A stretch of DNA of 64,000 bases from Catellatospora sp. KI3 (GCF_029948125.1 NZ_JASAMB010000015.1:1-64000); one strand, 5' to 3'; positions 1-8,954 are shown, counted from the first letter of the stretch. Notes: a model not told the origin generated them from the letters alone. A program made the numbers and translations.

Positions 1-64
1 GTCCTGACCGCAAGTGGTGATCTTCGGCTGGCGAAGGGCGAAGATCACCGGTTTGGGTCAGGAC
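1..64. repeat. Nested inverted repeat at the left edge
   Basis: Two nested perfect inverted repeats are visible. The outer arms are GTCCTGACC (1-9) and GGTCAGGAC (56-64). The inner arms are GGTGATCTTCG (16-26) and CGAAGATCACC (39-49), with a 12-base loop. Both arm pairs are separated by 6 bases on each side, so the whole could fold as one long hairpin. Fragments recur at about 114-160 (GATCCTGAC, GAAGATCAC). It may continue left of the window. It could be a terminator of an upstream gene or a dispersed palindrome; I cannot tell which. Confidence 0.6.
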
Positions 65-261
65 CTGGGCCGGGGCGGCTGGTTGGAGCCCGTATTCGGC
101 CCGCAGGCGCCGATCCTGACGAGAGTCGGTTGGAAGATCACGGTGTTGGGCACGAAGCCGCAGTGGGGCGCCGGAGTCAGATGCGCGCCACGCGGCTAGC
201 CGGGTGGTGGGGTGGTGGCGGGAGCCGGGGCGGCGGGTCGGCGGCTACCTATCATGGGCGC

Positions 262-1464
262 ATGACCCTCGCGCGGCCGGAGCCGCTCGCCGCGACGCTG
301 CGCCAGATCGAGCGCGCCGCCGGCGCGCTGGCGACCGCGAGCGTGTCACGGATGGACGAGACGCTGCCGTGGTTCCGCGAGCTGCCCGCCGACCAGCGAT
401 CCTGGGTCATGCTGGTGGCGCAGGCGGGCGTGCAGTCGCTGGTCAACTGGCTGCGTCAGGGCGGCAGCAGCGGCGGCCCGCAGGCGGTGTCGGACGAGGT
501 GTTCGACGTGGCGCCGCGGGCGCTGGCGCGCAGCATCAACCTGCAGCAGACGGTGGCCCTGATCAAGGTGACCATCGACGTGGTCGAGGAGCAGGTGCCG
601 TTCCTGGCGGTCAAGGGCGAGGAGCAGCAGCTGCGCGAGGCGGTGCTGCGATACTCGCGGGAGGTCGCGTTCGCGGCGGCGCGGGTGTACGCGCGGGCCG
701 CCGAGTCGCGCGGCGCCTGGGACGCCCGGTTGCAGGCGCTGCTGGTGGACGCGCTGCTGCGCGGTGACTCCGCCGACGTGCTGGCGAGCCGGGCGGCCGC
801 GCTGGGCTGGACGGACGCGCCGCCGGTGGTGGTCGTGGTGGGCCGCTCGCCGGGCGGGGAGGCGGCGGTGGTGCTGCACGGGGTGCACCGGGCGGCGCGG
901 CGGGCCGATGTCGAGGTGCTGGGCGGCGTACACGGGGATCGGCTGGTGGTGGTGGTCGGCGGGGCGGTCGATCCGCTGACGGCGGCCGGCAAGCTGCTGC
1001 CCGCGTTCGGGCCGGGGCCGGTGGTGGTGGGCCCGGCGGTGCCCGCGCTGGAGGCGGCGACGGAGTCGGCGCGGGCGGCGATGGCGGGGTACCGGGCGGC
1101 GCCGGCGTGGCCCGCGGCACCCCGGCCGGTGAACGCCGATGACCTGCTGGCCGAGCGGGCGCTGGCCGGGGACGGCGAGGCCCGGCGCATCCTGCGTCAC
1201 TCGGCGTACGGGGCGCTGGCGCGGACCAGTGGGGAGTTGCTGGAGACGCTGGATTCGTTCCTGGTGCACGGCGGGGCGCTGGAGGCGACGGCGCGGGCGC
1301 TGTTCGTACACCCGAACACGGTGCGTTACCGGCTGCGACGAGTGGCTGAGGTCACAGGGTTCGCGCCGCTGACTCCGCGTGACGCTTTCACGCTCAAGAT
1401 CGCCCTGGCCCTGGGCCGACTGGAGCCCGGTACGCAGGGCGAACAGCACGCCAAGAACCCCTAA
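262..1464 (+). CDS. fasR: PucR/CdaR-type transcriptional regulator, FasR-like
   Basis: The protein is 400 aa from ATG 262; the frame stays open back to 130, but the added residues are low-complexity Gly/Arg and do not look coded. The C-terminus (about residues 340-395) carries the PucR-type helix-turn-helix, with EATARALFVHPNTVRYRLRR as its core. The middle resembles the GGDEF-like CdaR domain. In Streptomyces a regulator of this family, FasR, lies immediately upstream of fabD-fabH-acpP-fabF and activates that operon. The identical position here makes the same role likely. No clear ribosome site precedes ATG 262. The symbol rests on synteny and family, not on a direct comparison. Confidence 0.75.
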   Translation: MTLARPEPLAATLRQIERAAGALATASVSRMDETLPWFRELPADQRSWVMLVAQAGVQSLVNWLRQGGSSGGPQAVSDEVFDVAPRALARSINLQQTVALIKVTIDVVEEQVPFLAVKGEEQQLREAVLRYSREVAFAAARVYARAAESRGAWDARLQALLVDALLRGDSADVLASRAAALGWTDAPPVVVVVGRSPGGEAAVVLHGVHRAARRADVEVLGGVHGDRLVVVVGGAVDPLTAAGKLLPAFGPGPVVVGPAVPALEAATESARAAMAGYRAAPAWPAAPRPVNADDLLAERALAGDGEARRILRHSAYGALARTSGELLETLDSFLVHGGALEATARALFVHPNTVRYRLRRVAEVTGFAPLTPRDAFTLKIALALGRLEPGTQGEQHAKNP

Positions 1465-1505
1465 ACCAGGACAGAATTCCGCGCCGCCTTACCGATCTTT
1501 GTCGA

Positions 1506-1524
1506 CTACCGACAACAACGGTAG
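1506..1524. promoter_or_regulatory. Palindrome upstream of fabD, possible FasR operator
   Basis: CTACCG (1506-1511) and CGGTAG (1519-1524) form perfect 6-base arms around a 7-base spacer, in the 119-base gap between the regulator and fabD. The position suits an operator of the fab operon. The binding protein is inferred from context only. Confidence 0.35.
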
Positions 1525-1583
1525 GAGGATTTAGTCATCCCCGGCAACGGCGCGCCCGGCCGGGATCCCTCAGGGTGGAATAC

Positions 1584-2522
1584 GTGCTCGCCGTACTCTC
1601 CCCGGGCCAGGGTGCCCAGAAACCAGGATTCCTCAAGCCGTGGCTCGACCTCGAGGGATCCGAGGCGCGCCTGCGCTCCTGGTCCGATCTCGCCGGGGTG
1701 GATCTGGTGCATCTGGGCACCGAGGCGGATGCTGAAGAGATCAAGGACACCGCGAAGACCCAGCCGCTGCTGGTGGCCGCGGCCCTGCTCGCAGCGGACC
1801 ACCTGCCCATGGCGGACGTGTCGGTCGTCGCCGGCCACAGTGTCGGCGAGCTCGGCGCCGCCGCCCTGGCGGGTGTGCTCACCCCGGAGTCGGCGATCAC
1901 GCTGGCCGGGGTGCGCGGCCGGGAGATGGCCGCGGCCTGCGCCGTGGAGCCCACCGGCATGGCGGCCATCCTCGGCGGCGACGAGGCCGAGATCCTCGCC
2001 GCGCTGGCGGAGCACGGCCTCTACCCCGCCAACCGCAACGGCGCCGGGCAGATCGTGGCCGCCGGTGCGCTGAGCGCGCTCGACGCGTTCGCCGCCGCGC
2101 CGCCCGCCCGGACCCGCGTCATCAAGCTGCAGGTCGCGGGCGCGTTCCACACCCCGTTCATGGCCCCGGCCCAGGCCGGGCTCACCGCTGCCGCTGCCGC
2201 GGTCACCCCCGCGCAGCCGCAGCGCCAGCTGCTGTCCAACGCTGACGGTGCGGCCGTCACCGAGGGCGCCGAGGTGCTCAGCCGACTGGTCCGCCAGGTC
2301 ACCTCTCCGGTGCGCTGGGACCTGTGCATGCGCGCCCTGGCCGACCTCGGGGTGACCGCCGTGATCGAGCTGGCGCCCGCGGGCACGCTTACGGGTCTGG
2401 TCAAGCGCGAGCTGAAGACCGGTACCCCCGAGATCGTCAATCTGAACACCCCGGACGACCTGGCCGCTGCCCGCGACCTGATCGCCCGGCACGGTTCGAG
2501 CCCGTCGGGAGAGCACGCATGA
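1584..2522 (+). CDS. fabD: Malonyl-CoA:ACP transacylase FabD
   Basis: This enzyme transfers malonyl from CoA to acyl carrier protein to feed type II fatty acid synthesis. It is 312 aa. The nucleophile motif GHSVGELG is present (Ser about 86), as is the catalytic His in GAFHTPFM and the opening SPGQGAQ typical of FabD. GTG 1584 was chosen over in-frame GTG 1575 because AGGGTGGA at 1572-1579 is a good ribosome site for 1584 and would overlap the earlier start. It is the first gene of fabD-fabH-acpP-fabF-acc, and its stop overlaps the fabH start by 4 bases. Confidence 0.95.
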   Translation: MLAVLSPGQGAQKPGFLKPWLDLEGSEARLRSWSDLAGVDLVHLGTEADAEEIKDTAKTQPLLVAAALLAADHLPMADVSVVAGHSVGELGAAALAGVLTPESAITLAGVRGREMAAACAVEPTGMAAILGGDEAEILAALAEHGLYPANRNGAGQIVAAGALSALDAFAAAPPARTRVIKLQVAGAFHTPFMAPAQAGLTAAAAAVTPAQPQRQLLSNADGAAVTEGAEVLSRLVRQVTSPVRWDLCMRALADLGVTAVIELAPAGTLTGLVKRELKTGTPEIVNLNTPDDLAAARDLIARHGSSPSGEHA

Positions 2523-3469
2523 GCACCACCGCCACTGGCAGCAAGGTCCTGGCCTTCGGGCACTACCAGCCCGCCCGGGTCGTCACCAACGACGACCTGG
2601 CGCAGATGGTCGACACCAACGACGAGTGGATCCAGTCGCGGGTCGGCATCAAGGAGCGGCGCATCGCCGACTCCGAGACGGTCGCCGACATGGCCGGGTT
2701 CGCCGCCGAGAAGGCGCTGGCCGCCTCGGGACTCACCGCCGCCGACATCGACCTGGTGATCGTCGCGACCTGCTCCTCGATCGACCGCAGCCCGAACGTC
2801 GCCTGCCGCGTCGCCGACAAGCTCGGCATAAGCGGGGCGGCCGCGTTCGACCTGAACACCGCCTGCTCGGGCTTCTCGTACGCGCTGGCCAACGCCGACC
2901 ACGCGATCCGCGCGGGCGCGGCCCGGCACGCGCTCGTCATCGGCGCGGAGAAGCTGTCGCAGATCACCGACTGGTCCGACCGGTCCACCTGCGTGATCTT
3001 CGCCGACGGCGCGGGCGCCGCCGTGCTGACGGCCACCGCCGAGGGCGAGGAGCCCGGCGTGGGCCCGGTGGTGTGGGGTTCGGAGCCCAGCGACGCCATC
3101 GCGATCGAGGGCTGGCAGCCGTACATCATGCAGGAGGGGCAGAAGGTGTTCCGCTGGGCCACCGGCACCGCGCCGTCCATCGCGCTGCAGGCCTGCGAGA
3201 AGGCCGGCATCTCCCCCACGGAGCTGGGCGGCTTCGTCCCGCACCAGGCGAACCTGCGCATCATCGAGCCGCTCGCCCGCAAGATCGGCGTCGACCCGGC
3301 GGTGCTGTCCCGCGACATCATCGAGTCGGGCAACACCTCGGCGGCGAGCATCCCGCTCGCGCTGTCCAAGATGATCGAGCGCGGCGAGGTGAAGTCCGGC
3401 TCGCCGGTGCTGCTCGTCGGCTTCGGCGGCGGTCTGACCTACGCGGGTCAGGTCATCCGCTGCCCCTGA
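2519..3469 (+). CDS. fabH: Beta-ketoacyl-ACP synthase III FabH
   Basis: FabH starts fatty acid chains by condensing a short acyl-CoA with malonyl-ACP. The protein is 316 aa. The full Cys-His-Asn triad is visible: Cys116 in LNTACSGFS, His in VPHQANLRI and Asn in ESGNTSAAS. In actinomycetes FabH commonly accepts branched primers (isobutyryl- or isovaleryl-CoA), giving iso/anteiso lipids; that preference is inferred. ATG 2519 overlaps the fabD stop as ATGA, so the two are translationally coupled. The frame is open further upstream, but that part overlaps fabD. Confidence 0.96.
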   Translation: MSTTATGSKVLAFGHYQPARVVTNDDLAQMVDTNDEWIQSRVGIKERRIADSETVADMAGFAAEKALAASGLTAADIDLVIVATCSSIDRSPNVACRVADKLGISGAAAFDLNTACSGFSYALANADHAIRAGAARHALVIGAEKLSQITDWSDRSTCVIFADGAGAAVLTATAEGEEPGVGPVVWGSEPSDAIAIEGWQPYIMQEGQKVFRWATGTAPSIALQACEKAGISPTELGGFVPHQANLRIIEPLARKIGVDPAVLSRDIIESGNTSAASIPLALSKMIERGEVKSGSPVLLVGFGGGLTYAGQVIRCP

Positions 3470-3532
3470 TACGACCGGCCCGCGTTCGCGGGAACGGATC
3501 GAAACCACCAACCCGAAGGGAAACACAGATCC

Positions 3533-3775
3533 ATGGCTACTCGTGAAGAGGTCGTCAGCGGCCTGGCCGAGATCCTCGAAGAGGTCGCCGGCGTGAACCC
3601 CGACGACGTCTCCGAGGAGAAGTCGTTCACCGAGGACCTCGATGTCGACTCGCTCTCCATGGTCGAGGTCGTCGTGGCCGCCGAGGAGAAGTTCGGCGCG
3701 AAGATCCCGGACGACGAGGTCCAGAACCTGAAGACCGTCGGTGACGCTGTCTCCTTCATCGTCGCCAACTCCTGA
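3533..3775 (+). CDS. acpP: Acyl carrier protein AcpP
   Basis: An 80 aa acidic carrier protein. The phosphopantetheine attachment serine is Ser40 in DLDVDSLSMVE. The helical pattern and length are those of a primary-metabolism ACP rather than a polyketide ACP, and it sits between fabH and fabF in the usual order. The ATG at 3533 is preceded by CGAAGGG. The gap to fabH is 63 bases and to fabF 17 bases. Confidence 0.96.
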   Translation: MATREEVVSGLAEILEEVAGVNPDDVSEEKSFTEDLDVDSLSMVEVVVAAEEKFGAKIPDDEVQNLKTVGDAVSFIVANS

Positions 3776-3792
3776 AGTTTGCGAGAACTGAC

Positions 3793-5019
3793 GTGACCAA
3801 GCCTGACGTTGTCGTCACTGGTATGGGCGCGACCTCCCCGCTCGGCGGGGATGTCGCGTCCACCTGGGACGCGATGCTGGCCGGCCGCTCCGGGGTCAGC
3901 GTGATGACCCAGGAGTGGGCCGAGCTGCTGCCCGTGAAGATCGCCGCGCAACTGGCGGTGGAGCCGAGCGAGGTCATCGACCGCGTGAAGCTGCGCAGGC
4001 TGGACCGGTCCGAGGCGACGGCGCTGATCGCCGCCGCCGAGGCGTGGGCCGACTCCGGCCTGGCCGGAGCCGGGATCGACCCGGAGCGGCTCGGCGTCGT
4101 GGTCGGTTCGGGCATCGGCGGGGCGCAGACCCTGCTGGCCCAGGACGACATCCTGGAGGCGTCCGGCGCGCGGCGGGTCAGCCCGCACACCGTGCCGATG
4201 CTCATGCCCAACGGTCCCGCCGCCTTCGTCGGCCTGGAGTACGGCGCCCAGGCCGGGGTGCACGCCCCGACCAGCGCCTGCGCCACCGGCGCGGAGTCGA
4301 TCGCGTGGGGTCTGGACATGATCCGCTCGGGTCGTGCCGACATCGTGATCGCGGGCGGCACCGAGGCGGTCATCCACCCGCTGCCCATCGCCGGCTTCGC
4401 CTCGATGCGCGCCATGTCGACGCGCAACGACGAGCCGGAGAAGGCGTCGCGGCCGTGGGACAAGGGCCGGGACGGCTTCGTGCTGGGTGAGGGCGCGGGC
4501 GTGCTCATCCTGGAGCGCGCCGACCACGCCGCGGCCCGCGGGGCGCGGATCTACGCGCGCCTGGCGGGCGCGGGCATGACCTCCGACGGGTACGACATCG
4601 TGCAGCCGCACCCCGAGGGCACCGGCGCCGCCCGGGCCATCGCCAAGGCGCTGCGCGACGCCGACGTGGCCAAGTCGGACGTGGTGCACGTGAACGCGCA
4701 CGCCACCTCCACCCCGGTGGGTGACATCGCCGAGATCGCGGCCCTGAAGGCCGCCCTGGGCGACCACCCGGTGCTGACCGCGACGAAGTCGATGACCGGG
4801 CACCTGCTCGGCGCGGCGGGGGCGCTGGAGTCGATCGCCACCATCCTGGCGATCCGCGACAGCGTCGTGCCGCCGACGATCAACCTCGACGACCCGGACG
4901 ACGCCCTGACGATGGACGTGGCCGCGCACAAGGCCCGCCCGCTGCAGATCCCGGCGGCGCTGAACAACTCGTTCGGCTTCGGCGGGCACAACGTCGCCCT
5001 GCTCTTCACCCGAGCCTGA
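3793..5019 (+). CDS. fabF: Beta-ketoacyl-ACP synthase II FabF
   Basis: FabF carries out the elongation condensations of acyl-ACP with malonyl-ACP. The protein is 408 aa. It has the Cys-His-His set: Cys163 in PTSACATGAESI, His in VNAHATSTPVGD and His in KSMTGHLLGAAGA. GTG 3793 is the start that fits the family N-terminus (TKPDVVVTGMGATSPLG). It is followed after 31 bases by a carboxylase subunit that supplies malonyl-CoA. Confidence 0.95.
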   Translation: MTKPDVVVTGMGATSPLGGDVASTWDAMLAGRSGVSVMTQEWAELLPVKIAAQLAVEPSEVIDRVKLRRLDRSEATALIAAAEAWADSGLAGAGIDPERLGVVVGSGIGGAQTLLAQDDILEASGARRVSPHTVPMLMPNGPAAFVGLEYGAQAGVHAPTSACATGAESIAWGLDMIRSGRADIVIAGGTEAVIHPLPIAGFASMRAMSTRNDEPEKASRPWDKGRDGFVLGEGAGVLILERADHAAARGARIYARLAGAGMTSDGYDIVQPHPEGTGAARAIAKALRDADVAKSDVVHVNAHATSTPVGDIAEIAALKAALGDHPVLTATKSMTGHLLGAAGALESIATILAIRDSVVPPTINLDDPDDALTMDVAAHKARPLQIPAALNNSFGFGGHNVALLFTRA

Positions 5020-5050
5020 TCGGGCGAGCAGACCCCTCAGGAGACCCGGG

Positions 5051-6463
5051 ATGACCACCACCTCGGCGGCCGCCGACTCGTCGGCGGCCGACCTCCGGGA
5101 CCCGCTGGCACGGCTGCAGGCGCTGTTCGACGCGGGCACCGTACGCACGCTGGCGGCCGCGGACGGCTCCGGTGTGCGCAGCGCGCGGGGCGAGATCGAC
5201 GGCACCGCCGCGATCGCCTTCGCCACCGACGCCCGCAGCATGGGCGGCGCGCTGGGAGCCGAGGGGTGCACGCACATCGTGGACGCCATCGACGCCGCCG
5301 TACGCGAGCGGTTGCCGGTGGTGGGGCTGTGGCACTCCGGTGGTGCCCGGCTGGCCGAGGGTGTGGTCGCCCTGGACGGGGTGGGTCAGGTCTTCGCGGC
5401 GATCGTCCGCGCCTCCGGCCGGGTACCGCAGATCTCTGTGGTGCTCGGCCCGGCGGCGGGCGGGGCGGCGTACGGCCCCGCGCTGACCGACATCGTGATC
5501 ATGAGCAGCGCGGGCCGGATCTTCGTGACCGGCCCCGAGGTGGTCCGCAGCGAGACCGGGCAGCAGGTCGACATGGAGCGGCTCGGCGGCCCCGAGCCGC
5601 ACGGCCGCCGCTCCGGCGTGGTGCACGTGACCGCCGCGGACGACGCGTCCGCGCTGGCCGAGGCGCGCCGGGTCACCAAGCTGCTCGGCGCGCAGGGCCG
5701 CCTGTCCCCCGCCGACGCCGCCGACGCCCGCGACCTGTCCGCGTCCATGCCGCCCGAGTCCACCCGCGCGTACGACGTCCGCCCCGTCGTCGCGGACCTG
5801 CTCGACACCCCCGGCGTCGAACTGCACGCCCGCTGGGCCCCGAACGTGGTCACCGTGCTGGGCCGCTTCGCCCGCCGCACCGTCGGCGTCGTCGCCAACA
5901 ACCCGATGCGCCTGGGCGGCTGCCTCGACGCGTCCGGCGCCGAGAAGGCGGCCCGCTTCGTGCGCATGTGCGACTCCCTCGGCGTACCGCTGATCGTCCT
6001 GGTCGACGCGCCCGGCTACCTGCCCGGCCTGGACCAGGAGTGGGACGGGGTGGTGCGCCGCGGCGCGAAGCTGCTGCACGCGTTCGCCGAGGCGGTCGTG
6101 CCCCGGGTGACCCTGGTGACCCGCAAGGCCTACGGCGGGGCGTACATCGCGATGAACAGCCGCGCCCTGGGCGCCACCGCCGTCTTCGCCTGGCCCGGGG
6201 CCGAGGTGGCCGTCATGGGCGCGAGCGCGGCCGTGAACATCCTGCACCGCCGCCGGCTGGCCGGCGCCCCTCCCGAGCAGCGCGAGGCGCTGCGCCGGCA
6301 GCTGGTCGAGGAGCAGGCCCGGGTCGCGGGCGGGGTGCAGCGCGCCCTGGAGATCGGCGTGGTCGACGACATGATCGAGCCGACGGAGTCGCGCAAACGG
6401 CTCGCCGAGGCGCTGGCCAACGCCCCCGCCGCCCGCGGCGCCCACGGCAACATCCCCCTCTGA
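5051..6463 (+). CDS. Acyl-CoA carboxylase carboxyltransferase (beta) subunit
   Basis: The protein is 470 aa, with the two crotonase-like halves of an acyl-CoA carboxylase carboxyltransferase. The N-half includes LWHSGGARLAEGV and LGPAAGGAAYGPALTD; the C-half includes GYLPGLDQEWDGVVRRGAKLL and TRKAYGGAYIAMNSR. Such subunits pair with a biotinylated alpha subunit, encoded elsewhere, to make malonyl- or methylmalonyl-CoA. Its place at the end of the fab operon argues for malonyl-CoA supply. Substrate preference cannot be read with confidence. AGGAGA precedes ATG 5051, and a palindromic repeat begins 9 bases after the stop. Confidence 0.88.
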   Translation: MTTTSAAADSSAADLRDPLARLQALFDAGTVRTLAAADGSGVRSARGEIDGTAAIAFATDARSMGGALGAEGCTHIVDAIDAAVRERLPVVGLWHSGGARLAEGVVALDGVGQVFAAIVRASGRVPQISVVLGPAAGGAAYGPALTDIVIMSSAGRIFVTGPEVVRSETGQQVDMERLGGPEPHGRRSGVVHVTAADDASALAEARRVTKLLGAQGRLSPADAADARDLSASMPPESTRAYDVRPVVADLLDTPGVELHARWAPNVVTVLGRFARRTVGVVANNPMRLGGCLDASGAEKAARFVRMCDSLGVPLIVLVDAPGYLPGLDQEWDGVVRRGAKLLHAFAEAVVPRVTLVTRKAYGGAYIAMNSRALGATAVFAWPGAEVAVMGASAAVNILHRRRLAGAPPEQREALRRQLVEEQARVAGGVQRALEIGVVDDMIEPTESRKRLAEALANAPAARGAHGNIPL

Positions 6464-6471
6464 CGCAGGGG

Positions 6472-6525
6472 CTAAGGAAGGGACCCTTCTTATCGCTATC
6501 CGTAGTAGAAGGGCCCCTTCTTAAC
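6472..6525. repeat. Dispersed palindrome, GGGACCC/GGGCCCC family (copy 1)
   Basis: The element reads AAGGAAGGGACCCTTCTTAT, a short centre, then TAGAAGGGCCCCTTCTTAAC. Its arms are inverted repeats of each other, and each arm is itself a small palindrome. The centre TTATCGCTATCCGTAG is conserved in the copies at 37057 and 63951. It lies just after the carboxylase stop codon. Confidence 0.85.
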
Positions 6526-6618
6526 GCGCCACTGGCCGCGCCGGCGCGGGCCTTACGCGGGCCGGTAGGGGTGGGCTGGTCGAGGCGCCGGGTGGGGCGG
6601 TCGGCATAGGGTGGCGGG

Positions 6619-7149
6619 GTGGGACATTCGCACATCGACCCGGCCTGTGCGGCGGCGCACGGGCAGACGCGGGAGCCGGCAGGCACCCGTACCCTCGTCG
6701 CGGTCTTCAGCTCTCCGGTCGCCGCGCATCTGCTGCACTTCGGCCGGGACCTCGGCTACCGCACCGTGCTGGTCGAGCCCGACCTGGGGCTGGTCGCCGA
6801 CGGCGGCCACAGCGGACCGGCGCAGCTGGCCAGCAGCGTGGACCCGTCCTTCGCCGACCACGACGCCGACGTGGTGGTGACCGATCACGACCGGCCGGAG
6901 CTGGGCGCGCTGCTGTACGCCGCGCTGCAGACCCCGGCCCGCTGGATCGGCGTCATGGGCAGCCCCCGGCACACCGCCCCGCATGTGGCGGCGCTGCGCG
7001 AACTGGGCGTGGACGAGGCGGGTGTGGCCCGGGTGCACCGTCCGATCGGGCTGAACATCGGCAGCCGTACCCCCGCCGAGATCGCGGTCGCGACCCTGGC
7101 CGGCCTGATCGCCGACCGCAACGCGCGCCCCGGCGGCTTCACCTTCTGA
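6619..7149 (+). CDS. XdhC/CoxI-family Rossmann protein (C-terminal domain only)
   Basis: A 176 aa protein matching the C-terminal Rossmann domain of XdhC. It shows VAVFSSPVAAHLLHFGRDLG, then ARWIGVMGSPRH, then RPIGLNIGSRTPAEIAVATL. XdhC proteins help insert or sulfurate the molybdenum cofactor of xanthine-dehydrogenase-type enzymes. Unlike full XdhC it lacks the N-terminal CoxI domain, and no molybdoenzyme genes lie nearby. It may therefore be a partner of a distant system or have another role. GTG 6619 is the chosen start and the ribosome site is weak (GGCGGGGT). Confidence 0.75.
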   Translation: MGHSHIDPACAAAHGQTREPAGTRTLVAVFSSPVAAHLLHFGRDLGYRTVLVEPDLGLVADGGHSGPAQLASSVDPSFADHDADVVVTDHDRPELGALLYAALQTPARWIGVMGSPRHTAPHVAALRELGVDEAGVARVHRPIGLNIGSRTPAEIAVATLAGLIADRNARPGGFTF

Positions 7150-7166
7150 CCGCCCCGGACCGTCCT

Positions 7167-7243
7167 AGATCGGTCAAGTTGCCGGGCAGATTGGCGTTCG
7201 GGGCACCAAGAAACGCACGACTGCCCGGCAACTCAGATGATCT
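7167..7243. repeat. Dispersed palindrome, AGTTGCCGGGCAG family (copy 1)
   Basis: Perfect 13-base arms AGTTGCCGGGCAG (7177-7189) and CTGCCCGGCAACT (7221-7233) are flanked by a further AGATC/GATCT pair at 7167 and 7239. The loop is about 31 bases. A diverged second copy is at 62828. It lies between the ends of two convergent genes and could also act as a terminator. Confidence 0.8.
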
Positions 7244-7262
7244 GGAACGTCCAGGAGCCGGG

Positions 7263-8954
7263 TCAGGCGCAGGTGGTGCGGGAGAGGCCGACGACCTCGA
7301 CCGGGGCGCGGCCGGTCGCCTTGGACTTGCCCGCCAGCACCTGGGCCAGCGCGTCCATCGACAGGTCGCTGGAGGAGTACGTCGCCAGCAGCACCTTCGC
7401 GTTCGACTGCCCGAGCAGGTACGGCGTGTCCATCGCGACCGTGACCGCCGCCTCGGTGTTCAGGTCGGCCTTGGCGTCGCCGTAGCCGACCAGGTGCACC
7501 ACGCTGCCGCCGGTCTCCACCACGGTCACCCCGGCCTGCTTGAGGGCGCCGGTCAGGCGCGCCTTGGCCTTGTCGCGGCCCTTCGCGGCGGTGACCCGCA
7601 GCGGCCCGCTGACCGGCAGCAGCTTGCACTCGCCGCGCAGCATGGTGATCGCGGCCGCGGCGACCGGGGCCACCTGCGGCCCGTGGGTGCCCACGATGGA
7701 CAGCGCCGGGGCCTCCCGGTCCAGGCTGAGCTTCAGCTTCAGGATCCGGCTGGCGGCCTCGACGATCCGCGCGCGCGACAGCGTGCCCGCGCGGATCGCG
7801 TCGACGATGCCCTTGTGCGCGGCGGCGACGTTGGGCGTCATCAGGATCAGGTCGTTGCCGGCCAGCAGCGCCTTGACGGCCGCGTCACCGGGCGTGTATT
7901 TCATCGCCGGGGCCATGTTCATGCCGTCGGTGACCACGACGCCGTCGTACTTCAGCTCGCCGCGCAGCAGGTCGGTGAGGACCTTGCGGGAGAAGGTCGC
8001 CGCGACACCCGGGTCGACGGCCTGCACGTCCAGGTGGCCCGACATGATCAGCGGCACGCCCGCGCGGATGCCGGCCTTGAACGAGGCCAGGTCGTCGCTG
8101 TCGAGCAGCTGCCGGGTCTGCTTGAGCACGGGCAGGTCGGTGTGGCTGTCGGCGGTGGTGTGGCCGTGCCCGGGGAAGTGCTTGAGGGTGGCGGCCACGC
8201 CACCGGCGCGCAGCCCGCGTACGGCGGCGGCGACCTGCTCGCCCGCGGCGCGCGGGTCGGAGCCGAACGAGCGGGAGCCGATGACGGCGCTGCCCGCCGG
8301 GCCGAGCACGTCGGCCACGGGCGCGAAGTCGACGTTGACGCCGACGGCCGACAGCTCCGCGCCCGCGGCCCGCCAGGCGGTCTCGGTCAGGCCGGGGTTG
8401 CCCGCGGCGCCGAACGCCATCGCGCTGGGCAGCATGGTCACCCCGGCGGTGAGCCGGGTCACCACGCCGTACTCCTGGTCGGTGCCGATGAGCAGCGGCA
8501 GGTCGGCGGCGGGCCCGGTGGCGGCGTTCTGCAGGCCGGTGGTCAGCGCCCGGACCTGGGCCGGGTTCTCCACGTTGTTGACCGGCTGGTTGGCCGCGGT
8601 GGGGTCGCTGCCGCCGAAGCCGACCAGGATGACGCCGCCGAGGTGGAACTTCTGCACCATCTGCGCGGGCGTGTCGACGCCGGCCAGGGCCCGGTTGCCG
8701 GAGGCGGTGCCCGGGGAGACGTCGGTAGCGGAGCGGCCGTACGCGTACGGCATCAGCACCTGCCCGGCGAGCTCCTCGTCGGACATCTGCTTGACGATGC
8801 CGGCGACCTTGGCCGACAGGTCGGACGGGTCCTGCATGGGCAGCGCACCCCCGTTGTCCGGCGCGGTACCGCAGCCGGCCGCCGCGACCGCCACGGCGCT
8901 CAGCGCACAGACGGCGGCACCGAATCCTCTGAGTTTCCGCGTCGACGAGGTCAC
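7263..8954 (-). CDS. GH3 family beta-N-acetylhexosaminidase-like lipoprotein
   Basis: A 563 aa exported lipoprotein: the hydrophobic N-terminus ends in a lipobox (VAVAAAGC). The catalytic domain belongs to glycoside hydrolase family 3 of NagZ type. It has the motif KHFPGHGHTTADSH, whose His-Asp/Ser region serves as acid/base in NagZ, and the nucleophile Asp in VVTDGMNM. The likely substrate is N-acetylglucosaminides of cell-wall or chitin origin outside the cell. GTG 8954 follows GGTGGGAT, and the upstream frame extension lacks a ribosome site. It is transcribed alone, convergent with the XdhC-like gene. Confidence 0.85.
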   Translation of the reverse strand: MTSSTRKLRGFGAAVCALSAVAVAAAGCGTAPDNGGALPMQDPSDLSAKVAGIVKQMSDEELAGQVLMPYAYGRSATDVSPGTASGNRALAGVDTPAQMVQKFHLGGVILVGFGGSDPTAANQPVNNVENPAQVRALTTGLQNAATGPAADLPLLIGTDQEYGVVTRLTAGVTMLPSAMAFGAAGNPGLTETAWRAAGAELSAVGVNVDFAPVADVLGPAGSAVIGSRSFGSDPRAAGEQVAAAVRGLRAGGVAATLKHFPGHGHTTADSHTDLPVLKQTRQLLDSDDLASFKAGIRAGVPLIMSGHLDVQAVDPGVAATFSRKVLTDLLRGELKYDGVVVTDGMNMAPAMKYTPGDAAVKALLAGNDLILMTPNVAAAHKGIVDAIRAGTLSRARIVEAASRILKLKLSLDREAPALSIVGTHGPQVAPVAAAAITMLRGECKLLPVSGPLRVTAAKGRDKAKARLTGALKQAGVTVVETGGSVVHLVGYGDAKADLNTEAAVTVAMDTPYLLGQSNAKVLLATYSSSDLSMDALAQVLAGKSKATGRAPVEVVGLSRTTCA

